Made by a program: the position numbers and the translations under genes | Shown here: positions 29,109 through 38,785 of the stretch, piece after piece | Layout: every line of letters starts with the position of its first letter | How positions within the stretch are numbered: the stretch's first letter is position 1 | NCBI RefSeq assembly: GCF_025660475.1 | Contig: NZ_JAOUSF010000008.1 | Location: forward strand, 1-52,672 | DNA length: 52,672 nucleotides | Source of the DNA: Perspicuibacillus lycopersici | GTDB taxonomy: Bacteria > Bacillota > Bacilli > Bacillales > Caldibacillaceae | Reading direction: 5' to 3' | The notes under the pieces: generated by a model | What the model was told of the DNA's origin: nothing | What the model saw: only the letters and a program-made list of their open reading frames with translations | Databases searched by the model: none

Positions 29109-29741
29109 TTACACTTCTTCCTGTTCTTCTCTTCCTTCCAGATTATCTGGAATTCCTGGCTCCTGTTCTTCTCCAGTACTAATTTCTTCCTCTTGCTTCG
29201 GTGGTAAAATAGATGCAATCACTTCATCTGCTTCATGATGGATTTGAAATTGATATTTTGAACTAATTTCACCAACTGTAACTGTTTCTCCAACTTTTAA
29301 GTTCGTGACATCAACTTCAATTGCCTCTGGTATTTGGTCTGGTTTTGCAGTAATTGCTAATTCGAACATTGGCTGCTGCAACACGCCACCATCCTTCACA
29401 CCTTCAGCCTCACCAGTTAGATTAATTCTTACATTCGTATTAATTTCTGTGTTTGCATCGACTGCTAAAAAGTCAATATGGAGAATTTCCTTTGTTAATG
29501 GATCATCCTGATAATTCCGAACCACTACCTTTTGCTTTGACCCATCGAGATTTACAGATAGAACACCATTTCTTCCAACTTCTCGAATTTCTTTTAAAAA
29601 ATCACTTTTTTGAACTACAATTGGCGTACTACTTATATTTTTACCGTATACTACTGCTGGAATTTGTCCGGATTCTCGTAATGCATTAAGAACGGACCTT
29701 TGGAAATTTGTTCTTTCCTTTGCTTGTATCATTGCTTCCAT
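29109..29741 (-). CDS. ctc: 50S ribosomal protein L25/Ctc
   Basis: Ctc is the L25-type protein that binds 5S rRNA and in B. subtilis is raised by general stress. The 210-aa chain has an N-terminal L25 beta domain (residues 1-95: SGQIPAVVYGKN, then LSVNLDGSK, then DPLTKEILHIDFLAV) and a C-terminal TL5 domain ending in a Glu-rich tail. AGAGGTG precedes the ATG. A perfect 8-bp inverted repeat lies in its leader. I do not see a clear sigma-B promoter. Confidence 0.95.
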   Translation of the reverse strand: MEAMIQAKERTNFQRSVLNALRESGQIPAVVYGKNISSTPIVVQKSDFLKEIREVGRNGVLSVNLDGSKQKVVVRNYQDDPLTKEILHIDFLAVDANTEINTNVRINLTGEAEGVKDGGVLQQPMFELAITAKPDQIPEAIEVDVTNLKVGETVTVGEISSKYQFQIHHEADEVIASILPPKQEEEISTGEEQEPGIPDNLEGREEQEEV

Positions 29742-29763
29742 GTTTGGACACCTCTTTTGTAAT

Positions 29764-29782
29764 CCTATGAATCGTTCATAGG
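29764..29782 (-). repeat. Perfect inverted repeat in the ctc leader
   Basis: CCTATGAA and TTCATAGG flank a 3-base loop, about 10 bases upstream of the ribosome-binding site. It could be an operator or an mRNA hairpin; there is no T-run for termination. Confidence 0.6.
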
Positions 29783-29865
29783 CGATTAGAAGTCAATTAT
29801 TTGAACCATTTTATAGGATGCCCACACTTCACAAAAATTATCCGAAAAAATTTTCTTATCGAATG

Positions 29866-30816
29866 CTAGAAAAGGACACTTACAGATTTATGTTCAAACA
29901 CACGTACAATTGCTTCTGCAATTAATGGTGCCACTGACAGTTGTACTAATTTATCCATATGTTTATCTTCAGGTAATGCAATGGAATTTGTAATTACTAA
30001 TTCTTTAATCTTCGAATGTTGAATTCGTTCAATTGCAGGTCCTGATAAAACAGGATGTGTACAGCATGCATATACTTCTTTTGCCCCATTTTCTACAAGT
30101 GCATTAGCTGCTAAAGTAATTGTACCTGCTGTATCAATGATGTCATCAATTAGAATACATGTTTTACCTTGAATATTTCCGATAATATTCATAACTTCCG
30201 CTACATTTGGTTTTGGACGACGTTTATCAATAATAGCAATCGGCGCTTTTAGACGATCTGCCATTTTTCTTGTACGGACTACACCACCATGATCTGGTGA
30301 AACAATAACAATATCATCTAGGTTTTTCGTTTGGAAATACTCCGCTAAAATCGGTACACCCATTAAATGGTCAATTGGAATATCAAAGAAGCCTTGAATT
30401 TGTGGTGCATGTAGATCCAATGTAATCATTCTAGTAGCACCAGCTGTTTCTAAAATATTTGCTACTAATTTTGCAGTGATTGGCTCACGAGAGCGTGCTT
30501 TACGATCTTGTCTTGCATAACCATAATAAGGCATTACAACATTTATCGTTCTGGCAGACGCACGTTTTAATGCATCAATCATGATAAGTAATTCCATAAT
30601 ATTATCATTTACTGGCAAGCTAGTTGATTGAATTACAAAAACATCACAGCCGCGGATACTTTCTTCGATATTTATTTGAATTTCACCATCACTAAAACGA
30701 CTAACCGAGCATTTCCCTAATTCTAAACCAATTACATCGGCAATTTCCTCTGACAACGCGCGATTGGAATTTAGTGAGAAAAGTTTTAATTTATGATTGG
30801 GATATAAGTTTGACAT
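29866..30816 (-). CDS. prs: Ribose-phosphate pyrophosphokinase
   Basis: Prs makes PRPP from ribose-5-phosphate and ATP for nucleotide, His and Trp synthesis. The 316-aa chain is a class I enzyme: [12 protein letters not shown], the [16 protein letters not shown] catalytic flexible region, [10 protein letters not shown], and the PRPP-binding [14 protein letters not shown] near residue 222. It starts 15 bases after glmU, with GGAGGG before the ATG, the same glmU-prs-ctc order as in B. subtilis. Confidence 0.98.
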   Translation of the reverse strand: MSNLYPNHKLKLFSLNSNRALSEEIADVIGLELGKCSVSRFSDGEIQINIEESIRGCDVFVIQSTSLPVNDNIMELLIMIDALKRASARTINVVMPYYGYARQDRKARSREPITAKLVANILETAGATRMITLDLHAPQIQGFFDIPIDHLMGVPILAEYFQTKNLDDIVIVSPDHGGVVRTRKMADRLKAPIAIIDKRRPKPNVAEVMNIIGNIQGKTCILIDDIIDTAGTITLAANALVENGAKEVYACCTHPVLSGPAIERIQHSKIKELVITNSIALPEDKHMDKLVQLSVAPLIAEAIVRVFEHKSVSVLF

Positions 30817-30831
30817 TAGGAACCCTCCGTG

Positions 30832-32205
30832 TTATTTCTTTCGATTCATTTTTGCTGTGTAGTCTTCTTTATTAACTTGGCGTGCGCGTGCAATGGAAAG
30901 AGCTTGAGGCGGTACATTATTTGTAATCGTTGATCCAGCCGCGATAAATGCGCCTTTCCCAACAGTAACCGGAGCGACTAAATTAGAATTACATCCGATA
31001 AATGCATCATCTTCAACAACTGTCTTATATTTATTAACTCCGTCGTAATTTACGGTAATGGACCCGCAACCTACATTCACACCACTGCCAATTTCCGCAT
31101 CTCCGATATAGGAGAGATGAGAAACCTTACTGCTTTTTCCGATGGATGATTTTTTGATCTCCACAAAATTACCAATTCGAACCTCATTTGCAATCATGGA
31201 TTCTGGACGAATATGGGCAAAAGGTCCAACTTGTACAAAGGAACCAATGTTGCTATCAATGGCAACTGATTGCCGGACAACTGTTCCTTCGCCAATGATA
31301 CAGTTATTTATTTCACTATTTGGTCCAATCGTACAATCCGATGCAATATTCGTGTTACCTTTTAAGATTGTTCCAGGATAGATTACCGTATCTTGACCGA
31401 TAGTGACTCCCGCTTCAATATAGGTTTGATCTGGATCAATAATGGTAACGCCATTTCTCATATGTGTTTCATTAATTCTTTTTTGCATTAGCTTTTCAGC
31501 CTGTGCAAGTGCAACACGATCATTTACTCCTAGGGATTCCGAAAAGTCATTTGTAACAAAAGCAGAAACAACCTCGCCATTACTCTTTAATATTTCTAGT
31601 ACATCTGGTAAATAATACTCCTGCTGTACATTATTATTTGACACTTTTTGTAAAGCAGCAAATAATGCTTGGTTATCAAAACAGTATGTTCCTGTATTGA
31701 TTTCTTTTACTAATCTTTCCACTTCTGAGGCATCTTTATGTTCAACAATTTTTTCAACGAATCCCTTATCATTTCTGATAACACGTCCATATCCAGTGGG
31801 ATCATCGGCAATTGCTGTTAATACCGTCATTGTTGCCTTTTCTTTATTATGATGTTCCATTAATGATTGTATTGTATCAGCCTTTAAAAGTGGTGTATCT
31901 CCACAAACGACTAGTGTAAGTCCATCCTTTTCCTTTAATAAATCATATGTTTGTAGCACTGCATGTGCGGTTCCTAATTGTTTTTCTTGAAGGACAAAAT
32001 CACTCTTGCCTTCAAGCTCCTTTTTAACTAGCTCCGCTCCATGACCTACAACCGTAATTATTTGGTCAGCTCCTACATCCAACATTTGATCAATGACATG
32101 TTGGACCATTGGCTTCCCACATACTGGATGTAATACTTTATATAATTTGGACTTCATTCGCGTTCCTTGCCCAGCAGCTAATATAATAACGTATCTATTT
32201 GACAT
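30832..32205 (-). CDS. glmU: Bifunctional UDP-GlcNAc pyrophosphorylase / GlcN-1-P acetyltransferase
   Basis: GlmU acetylates glucosamine-1-phosphate and then makes UDP-GlcNAc for peptidoglycan and teichoic acids. The N-terminal nucleotidyltransferase (about residues 1-229) starts [20 protein letters not shown] linker follows, then a C-terminal left-handed beta-helix of hexapeptide repeats (about 250-450), including [13 protein letters not shown] and the acetyltransferase-site [15 protein letters not shown]. At 457 aa it is full length. A good sigma-A promoter lies upstream. Confidence 0.98.
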   Translation of the reverse strand: MSNRYVIILAAGQGTRMKSKLYKVLHPVCGKPMVQHVIDQMLDVGADQIITVVGHGAELVKKELEGKSDFVLQEKQLGTAHAVLQTYDLLKEKDGLTLVVCGDTPLLKADTIQSLMEHHNKEKATMTVLTAIADDPTGYGRVIRNDKGFVEKIVEHKDASEVERLVKEINTGTYCFDNQALFAALQKVSNNNVQQEYYLPDVLEILKSNGEVVSAFVTNDFSESLGVNDRVALAQAEKLMQKRINETHMRNGVTIIDPDQTYIEAGVTIGQDTVIYPGTILKGNTNIASDCTIGPNSEINNCIIGEGTVVRQSVAIDSNIGSFVQVGPFAHIRPESMIANEVRIGNFVEIKKSSIGKSSKVSHLSYIGDAEIGSGVNVGCGSITVNYDGVNKYKTVVEDDAFIGCNSNLVAPVTVGKGAFIAAGSTITNNVPPQALSIARARQVNKEDYTAKMNRKK

Positions 32206-32238
32206 AACGCGCCTCCAATAACCTTTTTATCCATAATG

Positions 32239-32267
32239 AATATATATCAAAAAACGAATGATTTCAA
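32239..32267 (-). promoter_or_regulatory. glmU-prs promoter
   Basis: On the minus strand TTGAAA (32267-32262), 17-base spacer, TATATT (32244-32239). Each hexamer matches 5 of 6. Confidence 0.7.
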
Positions 32268-32377
32268 GGAAGTCACGTAAAACCCATAACTTTAATTATA
32301 CGGAAAAACGGGAAGAAAATCGAGGAATTCTTTGAAGGGGTACACAAATGGCGTATTATCAATAACGTAAGGGTTTA

Positions 32378-32408
32378 CAAAAAAAGAGCCTCCTTGGTAG
32401 TAGGCTCT
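32378..32408 (-). terminator. spoVG intrinsic terminator
   Basis: AGAGCCT pairs with AGGCTCT (32385-32408) around a 10-base loop, followed by at least six T on the minus strand. Confidence 0.92.
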
Positions 32409-32425
32409 CAGATGCAATATTTGAT

Positions 32426-32716
32426 TCAGGATGCGCCAGCTTCTTCTAATTCTACTTCTAGCTCTCCTAGACGGTGGTATTCGTTTAACACCGCTTCTTG
32501 AATTTTTCCTCTAGTAGAAGAATTAATTGGATGGGCAATGTCTCTAAATTCACCATCAGGTGTACGTTTACTAGGCATTGCGACAAACAATCCATTGTTT
32601 CCATCAATTACGCGAATATCATGGACAACAAATTCATTATCAAGTGTTATTGAAGCAATTGCCTTCATACGGCCATCCGTGTTTACACGACGTAGTCTAA
32701 CATCTGTTACTTCCAT
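32426..32716 (-). CDS. spoVG: Septation/sporulation regulator SpoVG
   Basis: SpoVG is a small nucleic-acid-binding regulator affecting septation, sporulation and virulence in relatives. The 96-aa chain is nearly identical to the family: [12 protein letters not shown], then [31 protein letters not shown]. In B. subtilis it is the classic sigma-H target repressed by AbrB at an AT-rich site. Here a sigma-H-like promoter and an AT-rich tract lie upstream, and it has its own terminator. Confidence 0.98.
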   Translation of the reverse strand: MEVTDVRLRRVNTDGRMKAIASITLDNEFVVHDIRVIDGNNGLFVAMPSKRTPDGEFRDIAHPINSSTRGKIQEAVLNEYHRLGELEVELEEAGAS

Positions 32717-32750
32717 TCTTTCACCACCTTCAAAAATGACTTAATTATTA

Positions 32751-32779
32751 GATTTCTACAAAGCTTCTCTTTTTCCTGC
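32751..32779 (-). promoter_or_regulatory. spoVG sigma-H-like promoter
   Basis: On the minus strand GCAGGAAAA (32779-32771), 11-base spacer, GTAGAAATC (32759-32751). This fits RNAGGAWWW-N11-RNNGAATWW except for two positions of the -10. The A/T-rich tract just upstream (about 32780-32830) resembles the AbrB-bound AT box of B. subtilis spoVG. Confidence 0.6.
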
Positions 32780-32914
32780 TAATAATTATAAATTTTTTTA
32801 TTATTTTTTAAAAAAATATCATTTTTTTATTGGTGTAGGTTTTGGTAGGGAAAAAAGACTATTTTCGTATCATTTGTTGCTACTTATATAGCTCAGCGCT
32901 TTATTTTATAAATC

Positions 32915-32947
32915 CAAAAAAAATAAGAGGGTTTCCCCTCTTATTTT
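32915..32947 (-). terminator. ridA intrinsic terminator overlapping the stop codon
   Basis: AAAATAAGAGGG pairs with CCCTCTTATTTT around a GAAA loop, followed by a T-run. The 5' arm includes the ridA stop codon TAA (32943-32941). Confidence 0.9.
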
Positions 32948-33312
32948 GTAGCGATTAATTCTATTTCTACTAATACATCCTTTGGTAATCTAGCGACTTC
33001 TACGCAAGAACGGGCAGGTTTGTGTGTGTGAAAGAAGCGACTGTATACTTCATTCATTGCTTGGAAGTTATTCATATCATTAAGGAATACAGTTGTCTTT
33101 ATGACTTTATCCAAACCTGATCCCACTTCGTTTAATACTGCTTGTAAATTTGTTAGTACTTGTGCTGTTTGTTCTTCAATTCCACCATCTACTATTTTCC
33201 CTTCTAGTGTTAATGGAATTTGACCGGAAGTAAAAATAAGATTATTGGAAACAATCGCCTGTACATAAGGTCCAATTGCTGCAGGCGCTAATCTAGTAGA
33301 TACTGTATCCAT
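32941..33312 (-). CDS. ridA: 2-iminobutanoate/2-iminopropanoate deaminase RidA (YabJ)
   Basis: RidA removes reactive enamine/imine intermediates made by PLP enzymes; in B. subtilis YabJ also influences PurR-regulated expression. The 123-aa chain shows [16 protein letters not shown], the active-site RSC (101-103) and the conserved Glu in VEIELIA. It begins right after the purR stop, so the pair is cotranscribed. The terminator uses its last codons. Confidence 0.97.
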   Translation of the reverse strand: MDTVSTRLAPAAIGPYVQAIVSNNLIFTSGQIPLTLEGKIVDGGIEEQTAQVLTNLQAVLNEVGSGLDKVIKTTVFLNDMNNFQAMNEVYSRFFHTHKPARSCVEVARLPKDVLVEIELIATK

Positions 33313-34143
33313 TTATTCAGCCTCCAAAGTATCAAAGTAATTACCTTGTTGTACCTCTATTTTTTTCTCATTTATATCAACATTACTTAATTTGACCATG
33401 GATATATATTGATCAACTAAACGATTTTCAATATCTTCTGCTTCTACTAATACAGCAATTCCTGCAAAGCTTGCATTGAATTCTTCTAGTAAACTGATCA
33501 TACCATTAATGGTACCGCCTGCCTTCATAAAGTCATCGACAATTAACACTCGAGACCCTTCCTGTAAGCTTCTCTTCGCGAGTAGCATAGATTGGATTCG
33601 CTTCGAAGAACCCGATACATAGTTAATACTTACAGTAGAACCTTCTGTAATTTTATTATCCTTACGTACAATAACAACTGGTACATTTAAATATCTTGCA
33701 GTTGCATAGGCTAACGGAATTCCCTTTGTTGCCACTGTCATTACTGCATCAATTTGTTGATTACTAAATCTTGATGCAAATACTCTTCCGACACGGTCCA
33801 TAATTTTCGGATCGCCAACAATATCTGCCATATATAAGTAGCCACCTGGCAATAGACGGTCAGGGCTTGCAAACAATTGACATAGTTCCTCAATGAATGG
33901 TTTTACCTGTTCATCATTTACTTTGACAAAATATTTAACCCCACCCGCTGCACCTGGAATAGTCACTAATTTCCCGATTCCTTGTAGTTCAAAAGTATCC
34001 TTTAAAATTGCGATATCCTCACTTATAGATGATTTCGCTGCATCGTACCGCTCCGAGAAAAAGGTAAGAGGGATTAATGATTTAGGGTGATTTAATAAAT
34101 AGTTCGTCATATCAATAAGTCTTTCACTTCTTTTCCAGCTCAC
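33313..34143 (-). CDS. purR: Purine operon repressor PurR
   Basis: PurR represses purine synthesis genes and is released from DNA by PRPP. It has an N-terminal winged helix (about residues 1-74, with LIPLTFFSERYDAAKSSISED) and a PRT-fold effector domain (PGAAGGVKYF, TKGIPLA, and the PRPP motif VLIVDDFMKAGGT). I place the start at the GTG at 34143 (276 aa, MSWKRSERL), because AGGAGGTG lies seven bases before it and it aligns with B. subtilis. Two PurBoxes in its own promoter point to autoregulation. Confidence 0.97.
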   Translation of the reverse strand: MSWKRSERLIDMTNYLLNHPKSLIPLTFFSERYDAAKSSISEDIAILKDTFELQGIGKLVTIPGAAGGVKYFVKVNDEQVKPFIEELCQLFASPDRLLPGGYLYMADIVGDPKIMDRVGRVFASRFSNQQIDAVMTVATKGIPLAYATARYLNVPVVIVRKDNKITEGSTVSINYVSGSSKRIQSMLLAKRSLQEGSRVLIVDDFMKAGGTINGMISLLEEFNASFAGIAVLVEAEDIENRLVDQYISMVKLSNVDINEKKIEVQQGNYFDTLEAE

Positions 34144-34162
34144 AATGTCACCTCCTGTATAT

Positions 34163-34202
34163 AATACGAATATTATTAAATATATAATAAGATATTGTTC
34201 GT
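34163..34202. promoter_or_regulatory. PurBox pair (PurR operator)
   Basis: CGAACAAT on the minus strand (34201-34194) faces CGAATATT on the plus strand (34167-34174) as an inverted pair 19 bases apart. The known PurBox core is CGAACWWT. The first box lies inside the promoter spacer. Confidence 0.7.
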
Positions 34203-34212
34203 TTATTATCAA
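34184..34212 (-). promoter_or_regulatory. purR promoter
   Basis: On the minus strand TTGATA (34212-34207), 17-base spacer, TATTAT (34189-34184). The spacer contains the first PurBox. Confidence 0.75.
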
Positions 34213-34376
34213 GAGCTCTTACAAATATTACATATTTTTCATAAGCTCGTTGTAATAAGCCTACAGAATATGAATACACTCCGCCTTTTTGAAAGGACTT
34301 CGTGAACTCATTCTCCTCAGCGTGCTCGTCCATGTTACTGGCTAATTATACGATATACTTAAAAATGATTGTTTCC

Positions 34377-35243
34377 TTATTGCTCATTTCTTTTCCCTAA
34401 CATTCGAACAGCATATACTTGGTTACAATAGCCACGCAAACCGTTATATAGTCTTTGCATTCTTGAATCGTGTTGAACAAGTGCAAATACAGTTGGGCCG
34501 CTTCCACTCATTAAAACAGCGTCTGCTCCAAATCTTTTCATATCGTTTTTGATTGATTTAACTTCAGGATAATGATTTAAAGTAACAGATTCAAGCACAT
34601 TACCTAGGTTTTGACACATCCCGAAATAGTCATTTTGTTCAATTGCTTCAACCATCGCCTTACTATTAGGATGAACAACATTATGTAATTGCAAATTCTC
34701 ATATACCTCTGCAGTCGAAACACCAATTGGCGGCTTCGCTAAAACCACCCAGCAATTTGGTGGTGCAGGAAGTGGTGTTATAATTTCCCCTCTTCCTTTC
34801 GCAAGCGCTGTTCCTCCATATACACAAAAGGATACATCCGAACCAATTTCCGCCCCGATTGTAGCTAATTGATCCAATGTTAAGCCTAGTCCCCAAAGTT
34901 TATTTAGCCCTCTTAACACTGCTGCAGCATCACTACTTCCACCAGCCAAGCCAGCAGCTACAGGAATATTTTTTTCGATTGTAATTTCTACACCTTTTGG
35001 TATTCCTAGTCGATCCTTTAATACTTTCGCTGCCTTATATGCCAAATTACGTTCATCATCAGGCACAAAGCGGCTTTGGGAATAAACGGTAATCCGATCA
35101 TCATTTCTTAATGCCAATTCAAGGCGGTCTGCCAAATCAACGGTTGTCATTATCATTTCTAATTCGTGATAGCCATCGTCTCGTTTATGTAGAACATCTA
35201 ATGACAAATTAATTTTCGCAGGTGCCTTTACTAGAAGTTTCAC
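34377..35243 (-). CDS. ispE: 4-diphosphocytidyl-2-C-methyl-D-erythritol kinase
   Basis: IspE is the GHMP kinase of the MEP isoprenoid pathway. It has [12 protein letters not shown] at the N-terminus, the ATP loop [20 protein letters not shown] near residue 94, and [10 protein letters not shown] near 255. I choose the GTG at 35243 (288 aa), because AGGTGG lies six bases upstream; a TTG one codon earlier is too close to it. A possible AT-rich promoter lies in the gap before sspF but is not convincing. Confidence 0.96.
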   Translation of the reverse strand: MKLLVKAPAKINLSLDVLHKRDDGYHELEMIMTTVDLADRLELALRNDDRITVYSQSRFVPDDERNLAYKAAKVLKDRLGIPKGVEITIEKNIPVAAGLAGGSSDAAAVLRGLNKLWGLGLTLDQLATIGAEIGSDVSFCVYGGTALAKGRGEIITPLPAPPNCWVVLAKPPIGVSTAEVYENLQLHNVVHPNSKAMVEAIEQNDYFGMCQNLGNVLESVTLNHYPEVKSIKNDMKRFGADAVLMSGSGPTVFALVQHDSRMQRLYNGLRGYCNQVYAVRMLGKRNEQ

Positions 35244-35361
35244 CAACGTCCACCTACTTTAAGTGTATTATGCATAATTTTGTCCTATTTTACCATATAA
35301 TCACTATGTATAAGAATAGCTAAAAATAAACCCACAGTTCAACCATTATTTAGGAAAATGA

Positions 35362-35392
35362 TAAAAAAATCCGAGGAAGAAAATCCTCGGAT
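35362..35392 (-). terminator. sspF intrinsic terminator
   Basis: ATCCGAGGA pairs with TCCTCGGAT around a 6-base loop (35369-35392), then seven T on the minus strand. Confidence 0.93.
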
Positions 35393-35441
35393 GTCACAGC
35401 AAGAATTTTAATTTGTTGTTAAAAAGGAAGATGAAGATAGC

Positions 35442-35618
35442 TTATTGCTTGTTTCTGAGCTGTTCCTCGGCAATTTCGATTGCTCTTTTTACCATATTAC
35501 CCGCATCACGTGCACGGATACCGCCCCATCCTTCTTTCTGGACCACATCATAGAACCCAAGCTCTTTCGCAAGCTCCTCTTTCATCTGATCGGACATAAT
35601 TCCTCTTCTCCTACCCAT
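35442..35618 (-). CDS. sspF: Alpha/beta-type small acid-soluble spore protein SspF
   Basis: SspF belongs to the small spore proteins that coat and protect forespore DNA. The 58-aa chain [43 protein letters not shown] is close to B. subtilis SspF. It shows the GPR-like protease region near [11 protein letters not shown] and the DNA-binding [10 protein letters not shown] choose the ATG at 35618, preceded by AGGGG; an in-frame ATG six codons earlier is less likely. It is a separate unit with its own terminator. I could not fix the forespore promoter. Confidence 0.95.
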   Translation of the reverse strand: MGRRRGIMSDQMKEELAKELGFYDVVQKEGWGGIRARDAGNMVKRAIEIAEEQLRNKQ

Positions 35619-35717
35619 TCGCACAACCCCTCTCATGCTGTGACAAGGTTAGTTTTTGTCGAAAAGTTGTCATTCATTCCTGTATAAAGTTGTTAAACTA
35701 GGCAAAAAAAGACCAAA

Positions 35718-35749
35718 ATAAAAAGCAGTAAACAATTTCGTTCACTGCT
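35718..35749 (-). terminator. veg intrinsic terminator
   Basis: AGCAGTGAAC pairs with GTTTACTGCT (one G-T pair, 35724-35749), followed by five T on the minus strand. Confidence 0.85.
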
Positions 35750-35752
35750 AAC

Positions 35753-36007
35753 TTAAATTAATTCCTTTTTGTCTTCATAAAATGTAAGTTGTACAGTTTG
35801 CGTTAAAATATCAGCATAACTGTAAGAAACGCGTTCAAATGAGTTTTCTTCTTGATCTAATTCAACTACAAAAACAGCTGGATAGGTTTCTGCTAAAACA
35901 CCGGAACGTTCAATTGTTTTTTTTCGTCCACCATTTGCTTTTAGCATTAGCCGTTTTCCCAAGTTAGAATCAAGGTTCTTCTTTATATCGGATAATGTTC
36001 TTGGCAT
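35753..36007 (-). CDS. veg: Veg, biofilm-stimulating small protein
   Basis: Veg is an 84-aa protein of about the length of its B. subtilis homologue, where it stimulates biofilm formation by opposing SinR. Seen: [41 protein letters not shown], then a beta-rich part [27 protein letters not shown], typical of the Veg fold. GAGGTG precedes the ATG. Two tandem near-consensus promoters precede it, in keeping with the very strong B. subtilis veg promoter. Confidence 0.97.
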   Translation of the reverse strand: MPRTLSDIKKNLDSNLGKRLMLKANGGRKKTIERSGVLAETYPAVFVVELDQEENSFERVSYSYADILTQTVQLTFYEDKKELI

Positions 36008-36031
36008 ATCTTATACACCTCACTAGGAATA

Positions 36032-36061
36032 ATTGTAACATATTTTTCACATGATTGTCAA
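36032..36061 (-). promoter_or_regulatory. veg promoter, proximal
   Basis: On the minus strand TTGACA (36061-36056), 18-base spacer, TACAAT (36037-36032). Confidence 0.88.
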
Positions 36062-36075
36062 GGGTAAAATATTAA

Positions 36076-36105
36076 ATTATATCAAGAGATTTTTTCTCTT
36101 GTCAA
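36076..36105 (-). promoter_or_regulatory. veg promoter, distal, with palindromic spacer
   Basis: On the minus strand TTGACA (36105-36100), 18-base spacer, TATAAT (36081-36076), both perfect. The inverted repeat CAAGAGA-TTTTT-TCTCTTG (36083-36101) fills the spacer and touches the -35. Confidence 0.88.
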
Positions 36106-36225
36106 TAATTTTTTTTAACAAATTTCAACTTTTTTCGACATCAGCTATATACTTTCCCTAATTCTTTGGAAATATGTATAAACATATATATTTCTTGTAT
36201 ATTTACTACCTTTTCTAATAAAAAT

Positions 36226-36253
36226 GAAAAAGCTAACGCAATACACGTTAGCT
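36226..36253 (-). terminator. yabG intrinsic terminator
   Basis: AGCTAACG pairs with CGTTAGCT around a 7-base loop (36231-36253), followed by four to five T on the minus strand. Confidence 0.9.
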
Positions 36254-36265
36254 AACCATCAATAG

Positions 36266-37140
36266 TTATTCATTTTTCGGATGATAAGGCATGCCCATTC
36301 TAAGGACACCTTTCGTTTCAATACCACCAATTCCTTTTTCTCCTGTAATGGTATTTCGGATAAGGTCCCAAACATGCGCACGTTCCGTGAACGGTGTATA
36401 ACTTAATTTAGATACAATATAGACCGGATCTAATGCATGAATATTAACCCTTAATGGGGAACTTGCGAAATTGGCTCCTGCATTAATTAATGATTCAAAA
36501 TGCGATTGACAAGCACCAGCAAAAATAATTAATTGATCGAGGTTCGGATGCTTTTGCCTAATTTTTTTCACAGTCGCAACAAAATTTTTGGAATGTCTAT
36601 ATGCATTTATATCCGTTTTCTTCCCTTTATGTTTAGAATATGCGTCATGTCCGGTAATCACTAAAATATCCGGCCGAAACTCTTCCACCCATCGTGGCAC
36701 CTTCAACGGCATTTCCTTTTCATCACAATAAACGCCAACCACCGGAACTCCTATTTCTTTATATAAGGTTAGACATTTTTTTAAATAGGCTGGATCTCCA
36801 TCCACATGTAATACCTTTCCTGGCATATGAAATAATTGGTATTCACTATTATATCCGGAGGTTGATTTGTACTCCTGCCTCTCCTTAATCACTTTAAAAT
36901 CTTGACGAAATAATTGAAAGGATTGCTCCTCCAACGAACGTAACGGAGCAAGCAATTGCTGTGTTTTATTCCCATCTAAAGGAAGTAAATCATCTATTGG
37001 CGCATCGGCAATCAGACGAATATCCTCTCCATATAACAACGCATAACGCTGACCATTGTTCTCGTAAATTTGTATGACACGGAATGGTATATCACATTGA
37101 TATGATTTTCTTCCAACAATTTCATTTTTATTTATCCCAT
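36266..37140 (-). CDS. yabG: Sporulation-specific protease YabG, with an apparent frameshift after the start codon
   Basis: YabG is a mother-cell cysteine protease that trims spore coat proteins. Seen: FHMPGKVLHVDGDPAYLKKC, ITGHDAYSKHKG with the likely catalytic His, FAGACQSHFESL with the likely catalytic Cys, and GGIETKGVLRMGMP at the end. Homology (EIVGRKSYQ..PFRVIQIY) continues upstream of the first legal start in frame, the TTG at 37039 (257 aa). An ATG at 37138-37140 has a fitting GGAGTGAAGG site but is one base out of frame: ATGGGATAA stops at once, while one extra G would give MGINKNEIVGRKSYQ and 291 aa, near the 290 aa of B. subtilis. Sequencing error or true mutation cannot be told apart here. 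A consensus sigma-K promoter lies upstream. Confidence 0.85.
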
Positions 37141-37185
37141 GGCCTTCACTCCATGTTCGTTAAGTAAGTACCGTTAAATCCTTAA

Positions 37186-37213
37186 TAGGCTATGCAACAG
37201 CTCCTCAAGTGGT
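37186..37213 (-). promoter_or_regulatory. yabG sigma-K promoter
   Basis: On the minus strand ACC (37213-37211), 16-base spacer, CATAGCCTA (37194-37186). The -10 fits the sigma-K consensus CATANNNTA exactly. yabG is a sigma-K gene in B. subtilis. Confidence 0.75.
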
Positions 37214-37253
37214 GAAGGTTTGCCACGGAAAAAATAGCAGCAACAATAACTAA

Positions 37254-38686
<1,433 letters not shown>

Positions 38687-38749
38687 TTCTTCCTCCAAAA
38701 TAAACTATTGGTTATCCTTGTCTTATTATGATATGTAACAGTAGAAAAG

Positions 38750-38778
38750 TAAAATGCAGAGGAAATTCTTCCTCTGCA
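38750..38778 (-). terminator. yabE intrinsic terminator
   Basis: TGCAGAGGAA pairs with TTCCTCTGCA around a 4-base loop (38755-38778), then TTTT on the minus strand, just after the yabE stop. Confidence 0.92.
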
Positions 38779-38785
38779 TTATTAA

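Noticed and set aside
29742..29865. sigma-B promoter for ctc
   Set aside because: I could not find a GTTT/GGGWAW pair with proper spacing.
34148..34333. 61-aa minus-strand open frame between ispE and purR
   Set aside because: It covers the purR promoter and PurBoxes; no ribosome-binding site and no homology that I recognise.
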